A stretch of 64,000 nucleotides of DNA from Elgaria multicarinata webbii (lineage: Eukaryota > Chordata > Lepidosauria > Squamata > Anguidae), in assembly GCF_023053635.1 (NCBI RefSeq), contig NC_086183.1:33151501-33215500 (forward strand), written 5' to 3'. The translations under genes and the position numbers were made by a program. The first letter of the stretch is position 1. Each line of letters begins with the position of its first letter. The notes under the pieces were generated by a model that was not told where the DNA came from, made no database searches, and was given only the letters and a program-made list of their open reading frames with translations. Positions 1-39,049 of the stretch are shown here, piece by piece.

Positions 1-400
1 GGAGGTGGCCGAGCTAGCCAATCCGCAAAAAGCGGCCGACATTCCCCGCCCCCCACCCCCAGATTTCCCCGCCCACCTGCCGGCTCTTAGCCAATCATAG
101 CGAGCGAGTGGAGAGGCCGGAGGGCGCCCACTGGCTGGCCGTTTAATTTCTGCGGCGCGGCTTGCCTAGGCGGGGACTCCGCGCTGAGGAACACCCCGCA
201 CTGGCCAATGCCGAGGGAAGAAGGCGAAGTGGGCGGTACGAAGACGAGAGGGGCTTACGCATTGGCTATAATGTAGAGGCGGGCGCAGCCGATGCGCCCC
301 GTGATTGGCGCTGCTAAAGGGAGGGGCCACCAACAAGGAAAAGGACGGCTGCCAAGGTGAAAGGGGCAGGACACGTGCAGCGAGCGCATGGCTTTTTAAA
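1..400. promoter_or_regulatory. CpG-rich promoter-like region, probably of the gene left of the window
   Basis: This stretch is GC- and CpG-rich and carries three CCAAT boxes (18-22, 91-95, 205-209), two inverted ATTGG boxes (261-265, 304-308) and a CACGTG E-box near 372. No coding exon is visible in it. SUPT5H ends on the minus strand at about 2.24 kb, and in human TIMM50 starts just downstream of SUPT5H in the same direction. By that synteny this is probably the TIMM50 promoter, with the gene body to the left of position 1. The sequence supports a housekeeping promoter; the gene name is inference. Confidence 0.55.
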
Positions 401-414
401 ATGCTCTATTTGGT

Positions 415-478
415 TTTCTTTTACTATGTACAGCACCACGTACATTGATGGTGCTAAATAAATAAATCATCATCATCT
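415..478 (+). repeat. LINE-type 3' tail fragment
   Basis: A short stretch with the dispersed motif around 'acattgatggtgctaaataa', ending in a TAAA/ATC-rich tail. The same sequence occurs inverted near 1320-1345 and 1615-1670, so it is an interspersed retroelement 3' end. The family was not identified. Confidence 0.45.
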
Positions 479-1071
479 TTGGGCAGAACAAAGGGCAAGG
501 CTGCAGGCCACTTTGCAGATTTATAGGCTCGCCTATACAATCATCATCAGACACTGTGGTCAGAGCTTTTGCCATAAGTGCCCCCTCCCTCCTGGCCACA
601 GCAGCCTCCTTATGGCGGAAATGTGGTTAGGAGCGGCGCGTTTCCCTCAAAGCGTCTAGTTCCACCTTTAGGCACAGCTGGATTTAGCTGGACTGACGCC
701 GGAATAGAGAAAGCGAGGCCATAATAATCGAAGCATCTCCACGGACAATAAAACTGGCACAGTTTAGACCCGCGTTTTGCAAGTATAGAGCACATGACCC
801 TTAAGGCGTAACGAGATAGCTGACTGGGAGAGAAAGGAACGAACAGGCTTTCTGCAAGACGTCCTCAAAAGAGGCAGACTAACAGTGGGATTTTGCCTCT
901 CTAGCACAAGCCTCACATAGTAATACAAGAACAGGTGTACAGCAGACCCACTGGGGCTCAAATTCAGCAAACTTTTTACATCTTGACTTCAGCTGGGAGC
1001 CAGGCTCAAAAGCTACTGAGAGGGTCAAATCCAGCCCATGTGCCCAAATAGCCTACAGATGCCGTTTTGAC

Positions 1072-1582
1072 TAGGGTGACCCTATGGAAAGGAGGACCAG
1101 GCTCCTGTATCTTTTAACAGTTGTAATGAAAAGGGAATTTCAGCAGGTGCCATTTGTATGCATGCAGCACCTGGTGAAATTCCCTCTTCATCACAACAGT
1201 TAAAGCACTAGCAGCTTCTGCAGACAACTGCACTAACATTATAAAGCCTTGAGGAAGAACACAACCGCGTTCGAAACGCGTAGGCACCTGGCACTTTAAT
1301 AAAACTTTTACTATTATTATTATTATTTATTTATATAGCACCATCAATAATATTACTGTAGAAGATTACTTGGTTCCGCCCTTGCCTTTGGCCATTTGTT
1401 TGCCTGCACCAACTGGTGAAATTCTCTCTTCATCACAGCAATTAAAGCTGCAGGTGCCCTGCCCTCTTTTAAATCTGGTCACTCTAGTATAGCTCCTGCA
1501 GCTTTAACTGTGGTGATGAAGAGGAAATTCCACCAGGTTCTCATATATACAAATGACACTATTATTATTATTATTATTATTA

Positions 1583-1616
<34 letters not shown>

Positions 1617-1783
1617 TTATATAGCACCATCAATGTACATGGTGCTGTACAGAGTAAAACAATAAATAGCAAGACCCTACCGCATAGGCTTACATAAATA
1701 GCAAGACACCTGCTGAAATTCCCTTTTCTATGCAACTGTTAAAGATACAGGAGCCCTGTCCTCCTTTTCATAGGGCCACCCTA
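1072..1783. mobile_element. hAT-like palindromic element with later insertions
   Basis: The ends are inverted (TAGGGTGACCCTATG at left, its near complement at right), and the element is flanked by an exact 8-bp duplication, GTTTTGAC, at 1064-1071 and 1784-1791. An 8-bp duplication is the hAT hallmark, and this one fits the Ac-type pattern nTnnnnAn. Inner sequence includes repeated arms ('cacctggtgaaatt'), an (ATT)n run at 1560-1615 and foreign LINE-tail and ribozyme-like segments, so it was invaded after insertion. A cleaner relative lies at 60030-60357. It has no coding capacity. Confidence 0.7.
1248..1285 (+). other. Possible degenerate hammerhead-ribozyme motif
   Basis: The run cTTGAGGA, an AAC/GTT-capable stem, then cGAAACGCG resembles the hammerhead core (CUGANGA, stem II, GAAA) carried by Penelope-like and related retroelements. 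The first core segment has an extra or changed base, so activity is unlikely. It sits inside the invaded hAT element. Assignment rests only on the core pattern. Confidence 0.3.
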
Positions 1784-2009
1784 GTTTTGACAGAACTGAA
1801 CTCCAAAAGGCAGTTTATTACATTTGAGAGATCAAGGCTTTTACGGGGGAAGTTGTGGCATGGCACTTTACCTCAGAAGGACCTTTCCTCCCCAACAGAA
1901 AGACCCTACTCCTCAATGAAAACAGTATTTAACACCCACCCCACCGAGGGTTTACAAAAAATACTACCGTACGTGAAATCTCTTCTTTGTGCTACCGCCA
2001 GTATCTGAG

Positions 2010-2160
2010 GCAGTAAGCTTGTGTGCACCAGTTGCTGGGGAACATGGGTGGGAGGGTGCTGGTTGGCCCCTGGTCTTCAGCTGGTTGGCCACTGTGTGAA
2101 CTGTGTGCTGGACTAGATGGACCATCACGCTGATCCAGTGTGGCAGTTATGAAACGCTTA
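2010..2160 (+). mobile_element. CR1 LINE 3'-end fragment
   Basis: It matches the 3' untranslated end of a CR1 subfamily seen repeatedly in this window ('gctggactagatggacc', then 'ctgatcca'). Other copies of the same subfamily are at 5922-6240, 33064-33340, 35515-35705, 45077-45540, 52395-52645 (minus) and 57903-58057 (plus). Confidence 0.65.
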
Positions 2161-2256
2161 AACATCTGACTTCAGAGACAAGGCGGAAATCTTGAACATT
2201 ACGGCTTCTCTATTAAGGTAAACACAGTACATATGGAGGGGGGTATATGGGAATGT

Positions 2257-2262
2257 TTTATT
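2257..2262 (-). other. SUPT5H: Probable SUPT5H poly(A) signal
   Basis: AATAAA on the minus strand, about 340 nt beyond the SUPT5H stop codon. It is the first canonical hexamer I found in the transcript direction, and implies a 3' UTR of roughly 360 nt ending near 2240. Cleavage there is inference. Confidence 0.55.
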
Positions 2263-2600
2263 AAAACAAGCTACACACTAGATGGTTCAGGTGCTGTAGA
2301 GGGCATAAAGTGCTACGGGAGAGAAAGAACGTGCTCCGCTCACTGCATGTCTTTTGCTGAAGTCACTTTACGCACAACTGCAAGATTGTCCCCAACCCCC
2401 CAAAAAAGCAAAGTCACCTGCTAGGCTGGGGAAATAAACAGAGACAGAAAGCGTGCGCGCGCACACACAAAAATAAAACTTCCTCGGGAGCAAATCTGTA
2501 CAAGGACATGCTGTAGCAGTCTGCAGGCGATATGCTAGAAAAGAAAAGGAAAAGGAAAACAGCCACCCATGTCACACACACAAAATTATTCTCCATCCTT

Positions 2601-29436
<26,836 letters not shown>

Positions 29437-29744
29437 TCTGGCAACACTCCTCTTTCCTGAAGGAAGAGAAACGTTTCGTTAAAAGCACAACACCCGCAAA
29501 TACAATAAACGGTATATGCTTGCTGATGAGGAGAGTAGGAGAAGGGATGTACATAAAAAGACTGCAAACAAAAAAGTCTCAACTGTGGACGATGGAATTA
29601 GTCAGATAGAAAGTTTCCTGGCATGAAGACAGCCAAGAGCTACCATGCTGCTTGGAAATCTTCTGCAACCACTTAGCAGAGTAGTTCACAAAAGTGTTGT
29701 TGGCCCACAGACATTTTTACCGGCCCACCTTCACACATACAACT

Positions 29745-30581
29745 ATGTGTGGCTGAAAAACAAACTGAAGCTGAATCCAGACAAAACAGAGGTGCTTGCT
29801 GTCAAGGGCTCTGACCTAGGTTTGGAGGTGTGTCAACCAGTTCTGGATGGAGCTACACTCCCCCTGAAAGACTGTGTTCGCAGTTTGGGGGTGCTCCTGG
29901 TTCTGTCGCTCCAAATGACAGCCCAGATAGACGCGACGGCCAGGAGTGCCCACTATCAGCTTCGGCTGATACGTCAGCTGCGCCCCTTCCTAGAGTCGGA
30001 AGACCTAAAGACGGTTGTGCACGCCCTGGTAATCTCGAGGCTTGACTTCTGCAATGCGCTCTACATAGGGCTACCATTGTACCTAGTTCGGAAACTTCAA
30101 CTAGTTCAAAATAGGGCAGCCAGGTTGGTCACCGGTACATCTAGGGGTGAGCATATTCCCCCAACATTAAAATCACTCCACTGGCTGCCAATTAGTTTCC
30201 GGGCAAAGTACAAAGTGTTGGTCATTACCTTTAAAGCCCTATATGGTTTGGGTCCAGGTTACCTGCGGGATCGCCTTCTCTCATACAGTCCGCCTCGCAC
30301 ACTCAGGTCCTCTGGGGTGAACTTACTTCAGTCAGCTAAAACTAGGCTGACATCAGTTTCCCAGAGGACCTTTTCTTCTGTCGCCCCCAGATTGTGGAAT
30401 GGCCTGCCGGAGGAGATTCATAAAATTAACTCTCTGTGTGATTTTAAGGCAGCTTTAAAGACTAGCCTTTTCCGGCAGGCCTATCCAGATCAATGTAAAA
30501 TCAAGAATTTTTAAGATGCATTGATTCTGTACTAATGTTGTTCCCTGCCTCGATCCAAAGGGAGAGGCGGGTAAGAAATAA

Positions 30582-30630
<49 letters not shown>

Positions 30631-30632
30631 GG
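29745..30632 (+). mobile_element. 5'-truncated L2-type LINE with open ORF2 C-terminus
   Basis: An open frame of about 255 codons encodes the end of an L2-clade ORF2 protein: WLKNKLKLNPDKTEVLAV, LRPFLESEDLKTVVHALV, SRLDFCNALYIGLP, VQNRAARLVTGTS, LHWLPISFRAKYKVL and LWNGLPEEIH. It stops at 30512 and continues into a 3' end with 'cctgcctcgatccaaaggga' and an (ATT)n tail to 30632. The reverse-transcriptase catalytic core and endonuclease are missing, so it is a dead 5'-truncated copy, but the undamaged frame points to a fairly recent insertion. It is antisense in SUPT5H intron 1. Confidence 0.85.
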
Positions 30633-30639
30633 AGGGAAA

Positions 30640-33600
30640 AACCTACTTCGGTGAAGTTATCCTTCCAGGTTGCCTGGAGGATTCTTTTTCTCGCCACAGA
30701 AACCCAGGCAAGTGGTAGTTTACAAGACTACTCCATAATTATGGCTGCCTGGAAGGACTGGAGTACAGCACAGTGATACTAAATCCTCCGGCCTTCCTTA
30801 GATGCCTGGTCCCTTTTGGACTCCTACAGTGTAAAGGAGCCACTCTGTGTGCCAAGCATCAAGAGAACAGAGGCTAGGTCTGCAAGAGACCGAAGCATCA
30901 GCAGCTACAGGAAAATTGGGGCACACTCACACAAGCTGCTAACATGCAGTTTGGATTCTGTAGGTACAAATACAGCCTTCCCAACTCAGTAGCATCTAAA
31001 CAGCTCCCAGATGTTAAACGTCGCCCCAACTCCGCCACTGAAAGGGAAGGTGACCCTTTTCGATACAGGTATGGTAATAAGGTGTATTACACTATCATAT
31101 TCCTGCCTAGTTTGGACAATTGGCAATTATTTACTTGCAAGGCACAAGTAGAAACCACTCCTAAGTGAGAGATACTACACCCAGCTACGATGCACTTTCA
31201 CCTGATGGGCGGAGAAAACTTACTTAGTTTGAAGAGGAGATTTTTAAATTGTCCAAACAACAAAGAGCCTTGTTGCACCTTAAAGATGAATGAATTTATT
31301 CTGGCATAAATTGCCAAGATTTGCATGACTGCTGTGACAGCGAACTGCTATCAATGCATCCATGGAGATTACAGTAGGTGCAAATTTGGTACTGGTTCCA
31401 ATAAAGGTACAGTACTAAAAATGCACCACATCACTGCAATGTTTCTCCTGCTTTTCAAGCACCATTCAAGGTGGCACTTTAACTTATACAATGTTAGGAA
31501 TTGCATGCAGGTGAATGAGCAGGCTGCTGGAACCTCTGCTTTGTACCCAGCATAGGAATCCAGCAGGCTGCTAGAAGAGGGAAGCCCTCTCCTCCACGCC
31601 CAGCATACTAGACTTCTTCAACCCTACACACCCAAGAGCAACCATCAAACATAGCTACTTCTACATACTTCACATAGGTGATCTCAGATGGGGCAAGGGC
31701 CAATGACAAAAAGAAGCACTCACCCACAACTGTACATACATCATGCACACATGCACTGCCAGAACTGTAAGGAACGAGACCTTATGGCAACATATGAAAG
31801 CAATGGAACTGAAGATTCGAAAGAGTCTCCTATGTATGCCAGTATTTTAAGCAAGAAAGTTTTTCACAAACAAGACAGATAAATCAAAACTATTGTTCCC
31901 ATATCAGAAATGTATACCTGGGGGGAAAGGACTTGCCCAGTGATCTTGTGACAGGACTAGCTCGCTAAACTACATTGGACCTCATTTCAGAACACTTACC
32001 AAAAAAACCTGTAATACCTCTATCAAAGGCGGAATGTGCCCTTATTTTTTTACAAGTTTACATTTCTCCAGATGAAGCATTTTCTTAAGAAGTGTCATCT
32101 TTAGATAGAATTATACATTGCAAATCTTTGAGACATTCAGTCAGAAGAAAGGCCTGTTAAACCAGCTGTATATTTAAGTACTAGGAGTTGCATGCAAGTG
32201 AATGAGCAGACTGCTGGAATCCTTCCTCTGCTCCCAGCATAGGAATCAAGCAGACTGCTAGAGCAGGGAAGCCCCCCTCCTCCATGCCCAGCATAGAAAA
32301 GTAGACCTCTGAACTTCCTCTGCCAGCCACAAACAGACTAGTAAAACTGTTGTGGGCTTATTTATAACCTAAGGCTGTGTTAAATACAGTGAGATTTGCC
32401 TCAGAATGAATATAAACAGATCTGGGCTGCCAGTTTTTCAGCAGAACCTGACACACTTAGGAAATCCTGCACTCAACCAACTGATGCAAACCATCATTCT
32501 ACAGACACAGAAACACATCACTCAGGAGCGATTGAACAACTTGGGACGAACATTAAAGTCCCTTAGAGATCAGTAACACTTTGAAAGCCTCAATCTGCCC
32601 CACTGTTCAGGGTCCTGAGAGAGGAAAGGTTGAATTCCCTAATTGCTCTGAGCTCTTTTATTGCAGTTTTTGTTCCATTCAGTTTATTCCTTTTATGGAT
32701 TTGGAAGTTTTGTGGCAAGCTGACTTATTGAGAGGCTGGATATAAAACTTATAAATAAAGCCCCTTCAATGCAGACCCAAAAGTGAATGGGCCAAATGCA
32801 CAGCAGGCAACAGTTGACAATTATTCTGAATTTAATCCAGAGCACAATGGTGCCCATTTGGCAGACTGTGACTCAAGACTAAGAGATTAGGAACAGAAAG
32901 AACTGATTTGTGCAGCTTTGGCATTTAACTAAACTAGCACCTTTATTTCACTGATTGATTCTCCTTTTCTTGCCTCTTTAAAAAGTTGCGTCCTTACCTT
33001 TGAGATTGTAAACCAAGGGCAGGGCCTGTGGTATTTCTAGTTTTTCTAGTAATTTTAGGCATAATATGATCATCACAAGAGCAGCCTAGCTGAAACAGAC
33101 CAAAGGCCCGTTTAGTTCACCATCCTGTTTTCCACAGAAGCCGACCGGATGCCTACAGGAAGCCCACAGCACTCATGCTCCCCAACAACTGACATTCTTG
33201 ACATACTACCTCTGAACAGTGAAGCTCCGTACAGATTACCATGACTAGCAGCCACTGCTAAATGAAGTTTCCATGTGTGTCTAATCCCCTTTTGACACCA
33301 TCCAAGCTGATGTCCATCACCACGTTGCAAGGCAGTCAAACCATAAATTCATTCTCAACAACATGTCACACACAGTTCGTTCTTTGGTCATTGTATTCAG
33401 CAAAATGTCGGACTTCAGCTCCCCCAGGGGTCTGGGGACAACTTCAGAAACCATGCTGAGGTTATCTGGACAAAAACGCAGGAAGAGAAGGGTTTAAGAC
33501 AGAGCCAGGAGCAACAGAGTAAACAGTTGAGCGGTTACGTGCCCTGCCAGACAAAAGGAAGCAAGTTGCTGCTTAGCTCAAAGCAGCCACAGCTGGAGAA

Positions 33601-34300
33601 AAAACGAAGTAAGTATTAAGAAAGCAACCCAGTGTGAGCCACAAGCTAAGAAACCAAGCTGGGGCTGATCCCCTGAAGGCCCCAAACCACACAGTTGTGA
33701 GTATACAGCAGCCTCCCCCAACCTGGCACTCTCCCCATCCCTGTAGGCTGTGAGTTCGGGGCTGAGGATTTTGAGCATGTGTGGAGGGACACTTTTCATA
33801 GCACATCGTTTCCAGGTTATGTTTACAGTATTTATTTTTATTTGTAGTCTCGCGTTGTTTCCGGCTTTGATTGATTTTGGGTTTTTTCTTCTTTTCTTCT
33901 CTTTCCTGTTATGTCAATCATGGATTTTGGTACTGTGCCTCCATCAGCCGCTTCGAGACTGATGTTTTGTTTTGTTTTGCAGTGGAAGCAACACATACAT
34001 TTAATAAATAACAACTCCCCAGCATCCTCCAAGCGATGCCATTGGGCCGGCCTTCATCAACCTGCCGTCCACCGCAGTTGCTTTGGACTACAACTCCCAG
34101 CATTCCTGAGCATCAGCCATGCTGGCTGGGCCAATGGGAGTTGAAGTCCAAAACATCTGGAAGGCACCCGGTTGGAGGGGGGCAGTTGCCGTTGGCCATG
34201 TTGGCAGGGGGGATGATGGGAGGTGTAGTCCCACACATCTGGGGAGCGCGAGGTTCGGGGAGACGGCTGGACAGAGACACCCTGAAGGAAAGGAGGGGGA
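30640..34300. other. SUPT5H intron 1 interior, no gene seen
   Basis: This stretch holds a small Penelope-like fragment (31258-31335), a local duplication (31495-31620 and 32182-32308), a CR1 3' end in minus orientation (33064-33340) and a decayed hAT-type palindrome (34050-34180). No exon or RNA gene was recognised. Confidence 0.6.
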
Positions 34301-34329
34301 GGGGCTTCTCCTTCTGTGAGGGGGTGTCT

Positions 34330-34990
34330 CGTGAAGGGTCAAGGGTCACGCCGGGGTCAGAGGTAGCGCAGCCTTACTGGGGCCTAATCCTGGCCTGAGG
34401 CGACCACAAGGCCGGAGTGCGGAAAGCCGTCACTGGGCGCTGCCAACGCGGGCGGGCCTCTTCCCTCTCACCGTCTAGCGTCGCGTCTCTTCGCTCTCAG
34501 CTCTCAGCCGGCGCCGCGGCTCCTCCACGCACCGCTCCGCCGCCTCAGGCCTCTCCTGACGACCGCGCGGGACGGAGAGAAAAAGAAGGGGGGGGGAAAC
34601 CGGGAAGGAGGGGACGAGAAACGAAAGAAATACACAAATACGCCCCCCTCTCACGCCTCAAAACGCAAAGTTCCCACCAAGTCTCGCGAGAACGCGGCGT
34701 CGGCGGAAAGGAGGGGCGAGCTGTGATTCGCCAGCAGCCCGCTGCGTGGGTCACGTGCCGCGGGAGCGGCGTGACGATTTCGACGCCGGCGCTGCTGACG
34801 GCAGGGAGCCACGTGACACACTCCGTGCCCTTCCCCCTCCCCTCCACGCCTCGCGAGGCCCGCCTCCGTTCTCCGGCAAGGCTGCCCACGTCACGAGAGC
34901 GGATTGGTGGGATTGGGAAGGAAGGCCTAGCCAATGGCAGTGCTAGGAGGCAGGTCAAAGGTTACGGGGCGGGAGAAGGCATTTCGGGGT
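34330..34990 (-). promoter_or_regulatory. SUPT5H: SUPT5H CpG-island promoter
   Basis: This GC- and CpG-dense block lies upstream of the first SUPT5H coding exon. It contains the palindrome TCTCGCGAGA (34682-34691), a second CTCGCGAG-type palindrome near 34850, CACGTG boxes near 34754 and 34810, and an ATTGG box near 34903. A donor-like ACG, then GTGAGA on the minus strand puts the 3' end of a non-coding exon 1 at about 34472. The CpG density and motif set are those of a housekeeping promoter. The exact start site cannot be read from sequence. Confidence 0.7.
34682..34691. promoter_or_regulatory. TCTCGCGAGA element
   Basis: An exact 10-bp palindrome known as a CpG-island promoter element bound by BANP and linked to ubiquitous, often bidirectional transcription. 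Its place inside the SUPT5H island fits that role. Confidence 0.65.
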
Positions 34991-35914
34991 TTCCACAGCG
35001 ACGGGAAGAAGCGCAGCCTGGGCTGTTGCTGATCTTGCTCCGCTTTGTGGTTCTGCAAATTGCTTTTAGGCCTTTAAGGGCGTGATCTGTGGGTCCTACA
35101 ACTCCCAGCATGCCCCACCCTTGCTGGGGCATGCTGGGAGTTGTATTTATTTATTTGTTTATTTACATTTATATACCGCCCCACAGCCAAAGCTCTCTGG
35201 GCGGTTTACAACAATTAAAAATAGTAAACATTAAAAGTATACAAAAATTTAAAAAACATAAAAACAGTATAAAAACAACAGTATCCATTTAAAAACAACA
35301 ATTGTTTTCTGCTTAGACAGAACAGTTGTAAGACTTTTGTTCTGTCTAAACATACGTATGGCTTTTATTAGTACATCTATATCCCACTTTCCCCCCTCTT
35401 GCATTGAACCCAAGGCCTCTGACATAGTCCTCCTCCTTTCCATTTAACCTTCACAACAACCCTGTGAGGTAGGCGAGGCTGAGTTGCTGCCCACTTGAAA
35501 GGGAGGACAGATTTTAAAGCCAACTACATAAGTGGAGCCTGCTGGATCCATTGAGTACAGCATTATGTTCACACACTGACCAGCCAGGACAGGCATACAA
35601 CAGCACCCTCCTGCCCATGTTCCCCAGCATCTGGTGTACACAGGTGTATAGCCTCTGATACTGAAGCTGGCACATAGCCATCAGGACTAATAGCCATCTA
35701 ACATGGAGTTTGCCTCCCCGCCACTTTTCCTTTCCTTTCATACAACAGCCACACACTGAGTTGACACTGGGCAGGGAACAGAACCTGACAATGGAAGAAG
35801 GGAAGATTTTCATAAAATATGTTACTGATCTGTCCAGGTAGAATGAAATAAGAAGAGAAAACAACATTGCTTTATTTATTTATGCTTCCCTTTCTTCAAA
35901 GAGCTCAAGTAGTC

Positions 35915-36228
35915 ATAGAATCATAGAATAGCAGAGTTGGAAGGGATCCAAAAGGCCATCGAGTCCAACCCCATTCAATGCAGGAATCCACCCTAAAGCA
36001 TCCCTGACAGATGGTTGTCCAGCTGCCTCTTGAAGGCCTCGAGCGTGGGAGAGCCCACAACCTCCCTAGGTCACTGATTCCATTGTCGTACTGCTCTAAG
36101 AGCCAGGAAGTTTTTCCTGATGTCCAGCCGGAATCTGGCTTCCTGTATCTTGAGCCCGTTATTCCGTGTCCTGCACTCTGGGAGGATTGAGAAGAGATCC
36201 TGGCCCTCCTCTGTGTGACAACCTTTTA
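35915..36228 (-). mobile_element. CR1 LINE 3' end
   Basis: A minus-strand copy of the ATTCTATG-tailed CR1 subfamily, truncated in the ORF2 remnant ([17 protein letters not shown]) and followed directly by a MIR-like SINE fragment at 36230. It lies between the SUPT5H promoter and IL15L. Confidence 0.8.
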
Positions 36229-38703
36229 AGTCATCCTTACCCTCCAATTTTACCTTCAACCCTATAAGGTAGGTTAGGCTGAGAAGGAGGAAGTGGCCCA
36301 AAGCCAGGTTCTTGGCCTTGGGGATTTTAACCCAGATCTCCGTGGTCCGAGTCCAACATTCTAACCACGATATACCACACTGGCATTCTTCTTGGTGTTC
36401 ATCTCTTCAGATGGTTCATCCCTCACCACTTCCTGGACTTCTTTTGTTGTTGTCTTCTCCACTGTCAACATTTAGATTGTAAGCTCTTTGGGGCAAGGAA
36501 TGACTTTCCTTGCTTTGTTTATGTTACTGATGTTCTGTTTGATGGAACTAGATAAAGAAAGTAATCTCTGGTATCCATTGAGGGAATGGATAGTGGCAAT
36601 TGAAAGATGGCAGCGGTCTGGACCGATAATATATTGGGCTTTCCCCAGCCCACTGGCTCTTCTTTCCCCTGGAGAAACAAAGAAAGAAATTGCCTACAGA
36701 TGCAAGAATAGAAATGGCACGGCCTTTTAACAAACAGAGTTGAAATCACTTGGGAGTAGAGATTGCTCCAGGGAATAACATTCTGAACAGCACAAAGGCC
36801 CTGATTGGCTTGCTTGGCCGTTCTGGGAGACGGGGAGAAGAAGATGCAGATGGCCACATCTGCCTTACGAACCTTAACATTTTTCACTCTTCTGCTGTAG
36901 GCTCTCTAAGGGGAATGTCCTGTCAGTTGGGATTTCACCAACATAGAGATTTGAGCTCCAGAGGGAATCCACATGGAGAGAAATCCTGGAAGGGCAGCAG
37001 GGTCAAAGATCACCACTGTTTTTAAACAAGGGACATCTGGCTGTCCTGTTTACTCCACCAAGAGGAAAAGTGCAATGATAAATTCTGCAGCGATAAAAAA
37101 ATGATAAACATTGAATGTTCATGCAAGGTCATCAAGTAGATGCCAGTAATTTAATTACTCACTTAATTGTCTTTTGGGGATACAGACGTAACCTCCTGTG
37201 CTCCAAGAGTTGTATGCGTGCTAGTTCACCATTATGCCAAGCATGTACTGGTGAGGGGAGAGGGCGATTGGCTGCCAGTCTGCCACCATTGCAAAGGAGC
37301 ACAGAAGCGAGGCAGAATGCCGGGCGTGCTGCAGAATTCGCTTTCATTTAAAAGTTTTAAAAAGCTAGTTTCTATAGCTGAAGACATACATGTGTGGATA
37401 ATTTCCGTCTGAAATCTCAGAAGCCAGAAACTGGGTGCCTGTGCTCGCCTTTACTTTCACAGTGATAGTAGAACCAGGATCAATTATGTAAAATAGTTTT
37501 TAAAATTTGCCTAAAACTATGTGCAAAAGAAAGGTTGGACTATGATTTCTCTTTATTGGCTTTAGTTATTCATGTTGCAAAACTCAAGTTTTTCCCAGGG
37601 CAACGATTCAATTCTTTTAGCGCAGAGTTTACATGGTTCCATGTTCAGGGTTTTACAATCGCTTCAAAATGTCTCTGAAGCCTGGAATGTTTTCCTTGGC
37701 TCAGGCTTCTGGTGTTTGAACCCTCCTCTGCTCATGCCACAATTTGGCACCTAAGTACTTCTGGCTGATCTTTTGCCGCGGATGGACCAGCTCCTTGTAA
37801 GTAGCCTCTCAATCGAGTCTCCAGAACCGCTCACATCACAAAGGTATTGAAGACACAAAAGGTGAACTGCAGTCAATCAATTCCCCTGATAGAAAGAGAG
37901 AGAGGATCTTTTACTTTGGAGGCAGCTCTAATGGCATTTATTTATACATATTTTTGTGAGAAGAGAAGGGGAGGCAGGAGGAAAAAACAGAAAGGCAGCC
38001 AATACAGAACTCGCCCTGTCACAGGAGATTTATGGAGCTACGATCAAAGGGCAATTATTTGCTAGGAAACTGGCCATGGTGTACAAACAACTATGAAGTC
38101 CTCAGCTAAGGAAGACGAGAGGAATGCAATGCTTCCAAGGCTACACCCAAGTCTGCATGCATCTGAAAGCAGCTTCCTGGGATCTGAAGACAAGGTCCTC
38201 TTTCCATCGTAGGCAGCTCTCACAGAGAGCTTCAGGTATGGGGCGGTATATAAATTTAATAAATAAATAAATAAATAAATCTCCTGCTGCTCTCTTTCAA
38301 CCTTTCCCTTCCATTCCCTGTCCTTTGTAGGTCTTGTCTTTCTAATTTGTCAGCCCAAGGACAGGGCCTGTCTCTCATTATTGTGTGTGTGTATATTGGG
38401 AGACAATATTTGTCAGAAACATGGCATAAAAATATAAATACGATTTTTAATATTCTTCGTAAAGCCACTAGGAAATTCGTTAAGTGTGCAACCCTAGGTT
38501 CCCTGGATTGATATTGCAGGTGCCAAAGGATATGTTGGGTTTCCCGCTCCCTGAGCAGAACGAGAGGTCTGCTCTCAAAGGAGGAGATCCACCCTCCCAC
38601 CTCCTGTGGAAATATCTGCAGAAACATCTTACCCTTACCTCTCCATCGTTGGTATTCTGACATCTTCTGACATCCGAGAGGGGGGAAAGGAGGTATGCTG
38701 GGT

Positions 38704-38707
38704 GGGT

Positions 38708-38787
<80 letters not shown>
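38704..38787. repeat. (GT)n(GA)n compound microsatellite
   Basis: A GT run of about 14 units followed directly by a GA run of about 28 units. Similar simple repeats: (GT)n at 25455-25480, (ATT)n at 62436-62491 and 62531-62560, (TC)n(AC)n at 62115-62153, and (AAT)n at 46494-46532. Confidence 0.95.
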
Positions 38788-38788
<1 letters not shown>

Positions 38789-39049
38789 CAGGGAGAGGCT
38801 GTAGGTCCAGCCATGTCCCCAAACTGGCTAGTAAAGGAAAGAATGGGTTAAAAAACAGATATTCCCTGGGATTAATTAAAAGGATCTGCGCGCAGGTGGA
38901 TAGAAAGACCTACTGCCAATTGGAGCAATTATACTGGGCTTGATGGAGGAAACCTCTACTACAAACTAGACCAGCCTTCTCCAACCTGATGCTCTCCTGA
39001 GGTCCTGGACTGCAACTTCCATAATTCCCATCCAGCATGGCCATTGGTG

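Noticed and set aside
29645-29744. Upstream Met codons in frame with the L2 ORF2 remnant
   Set aside because: LINE similarity begins near 29745; the earlier codons are host intron sequence read in frame by chance.
34417-35085. 222-codon plus-strand frame across the SUPT5H CpG island
   Set aside because: GC-rich promoter DNA has few stops; the peptide is Arg/Gly/Pro-rich, resembles nothing known and lacks splice or family evidence.
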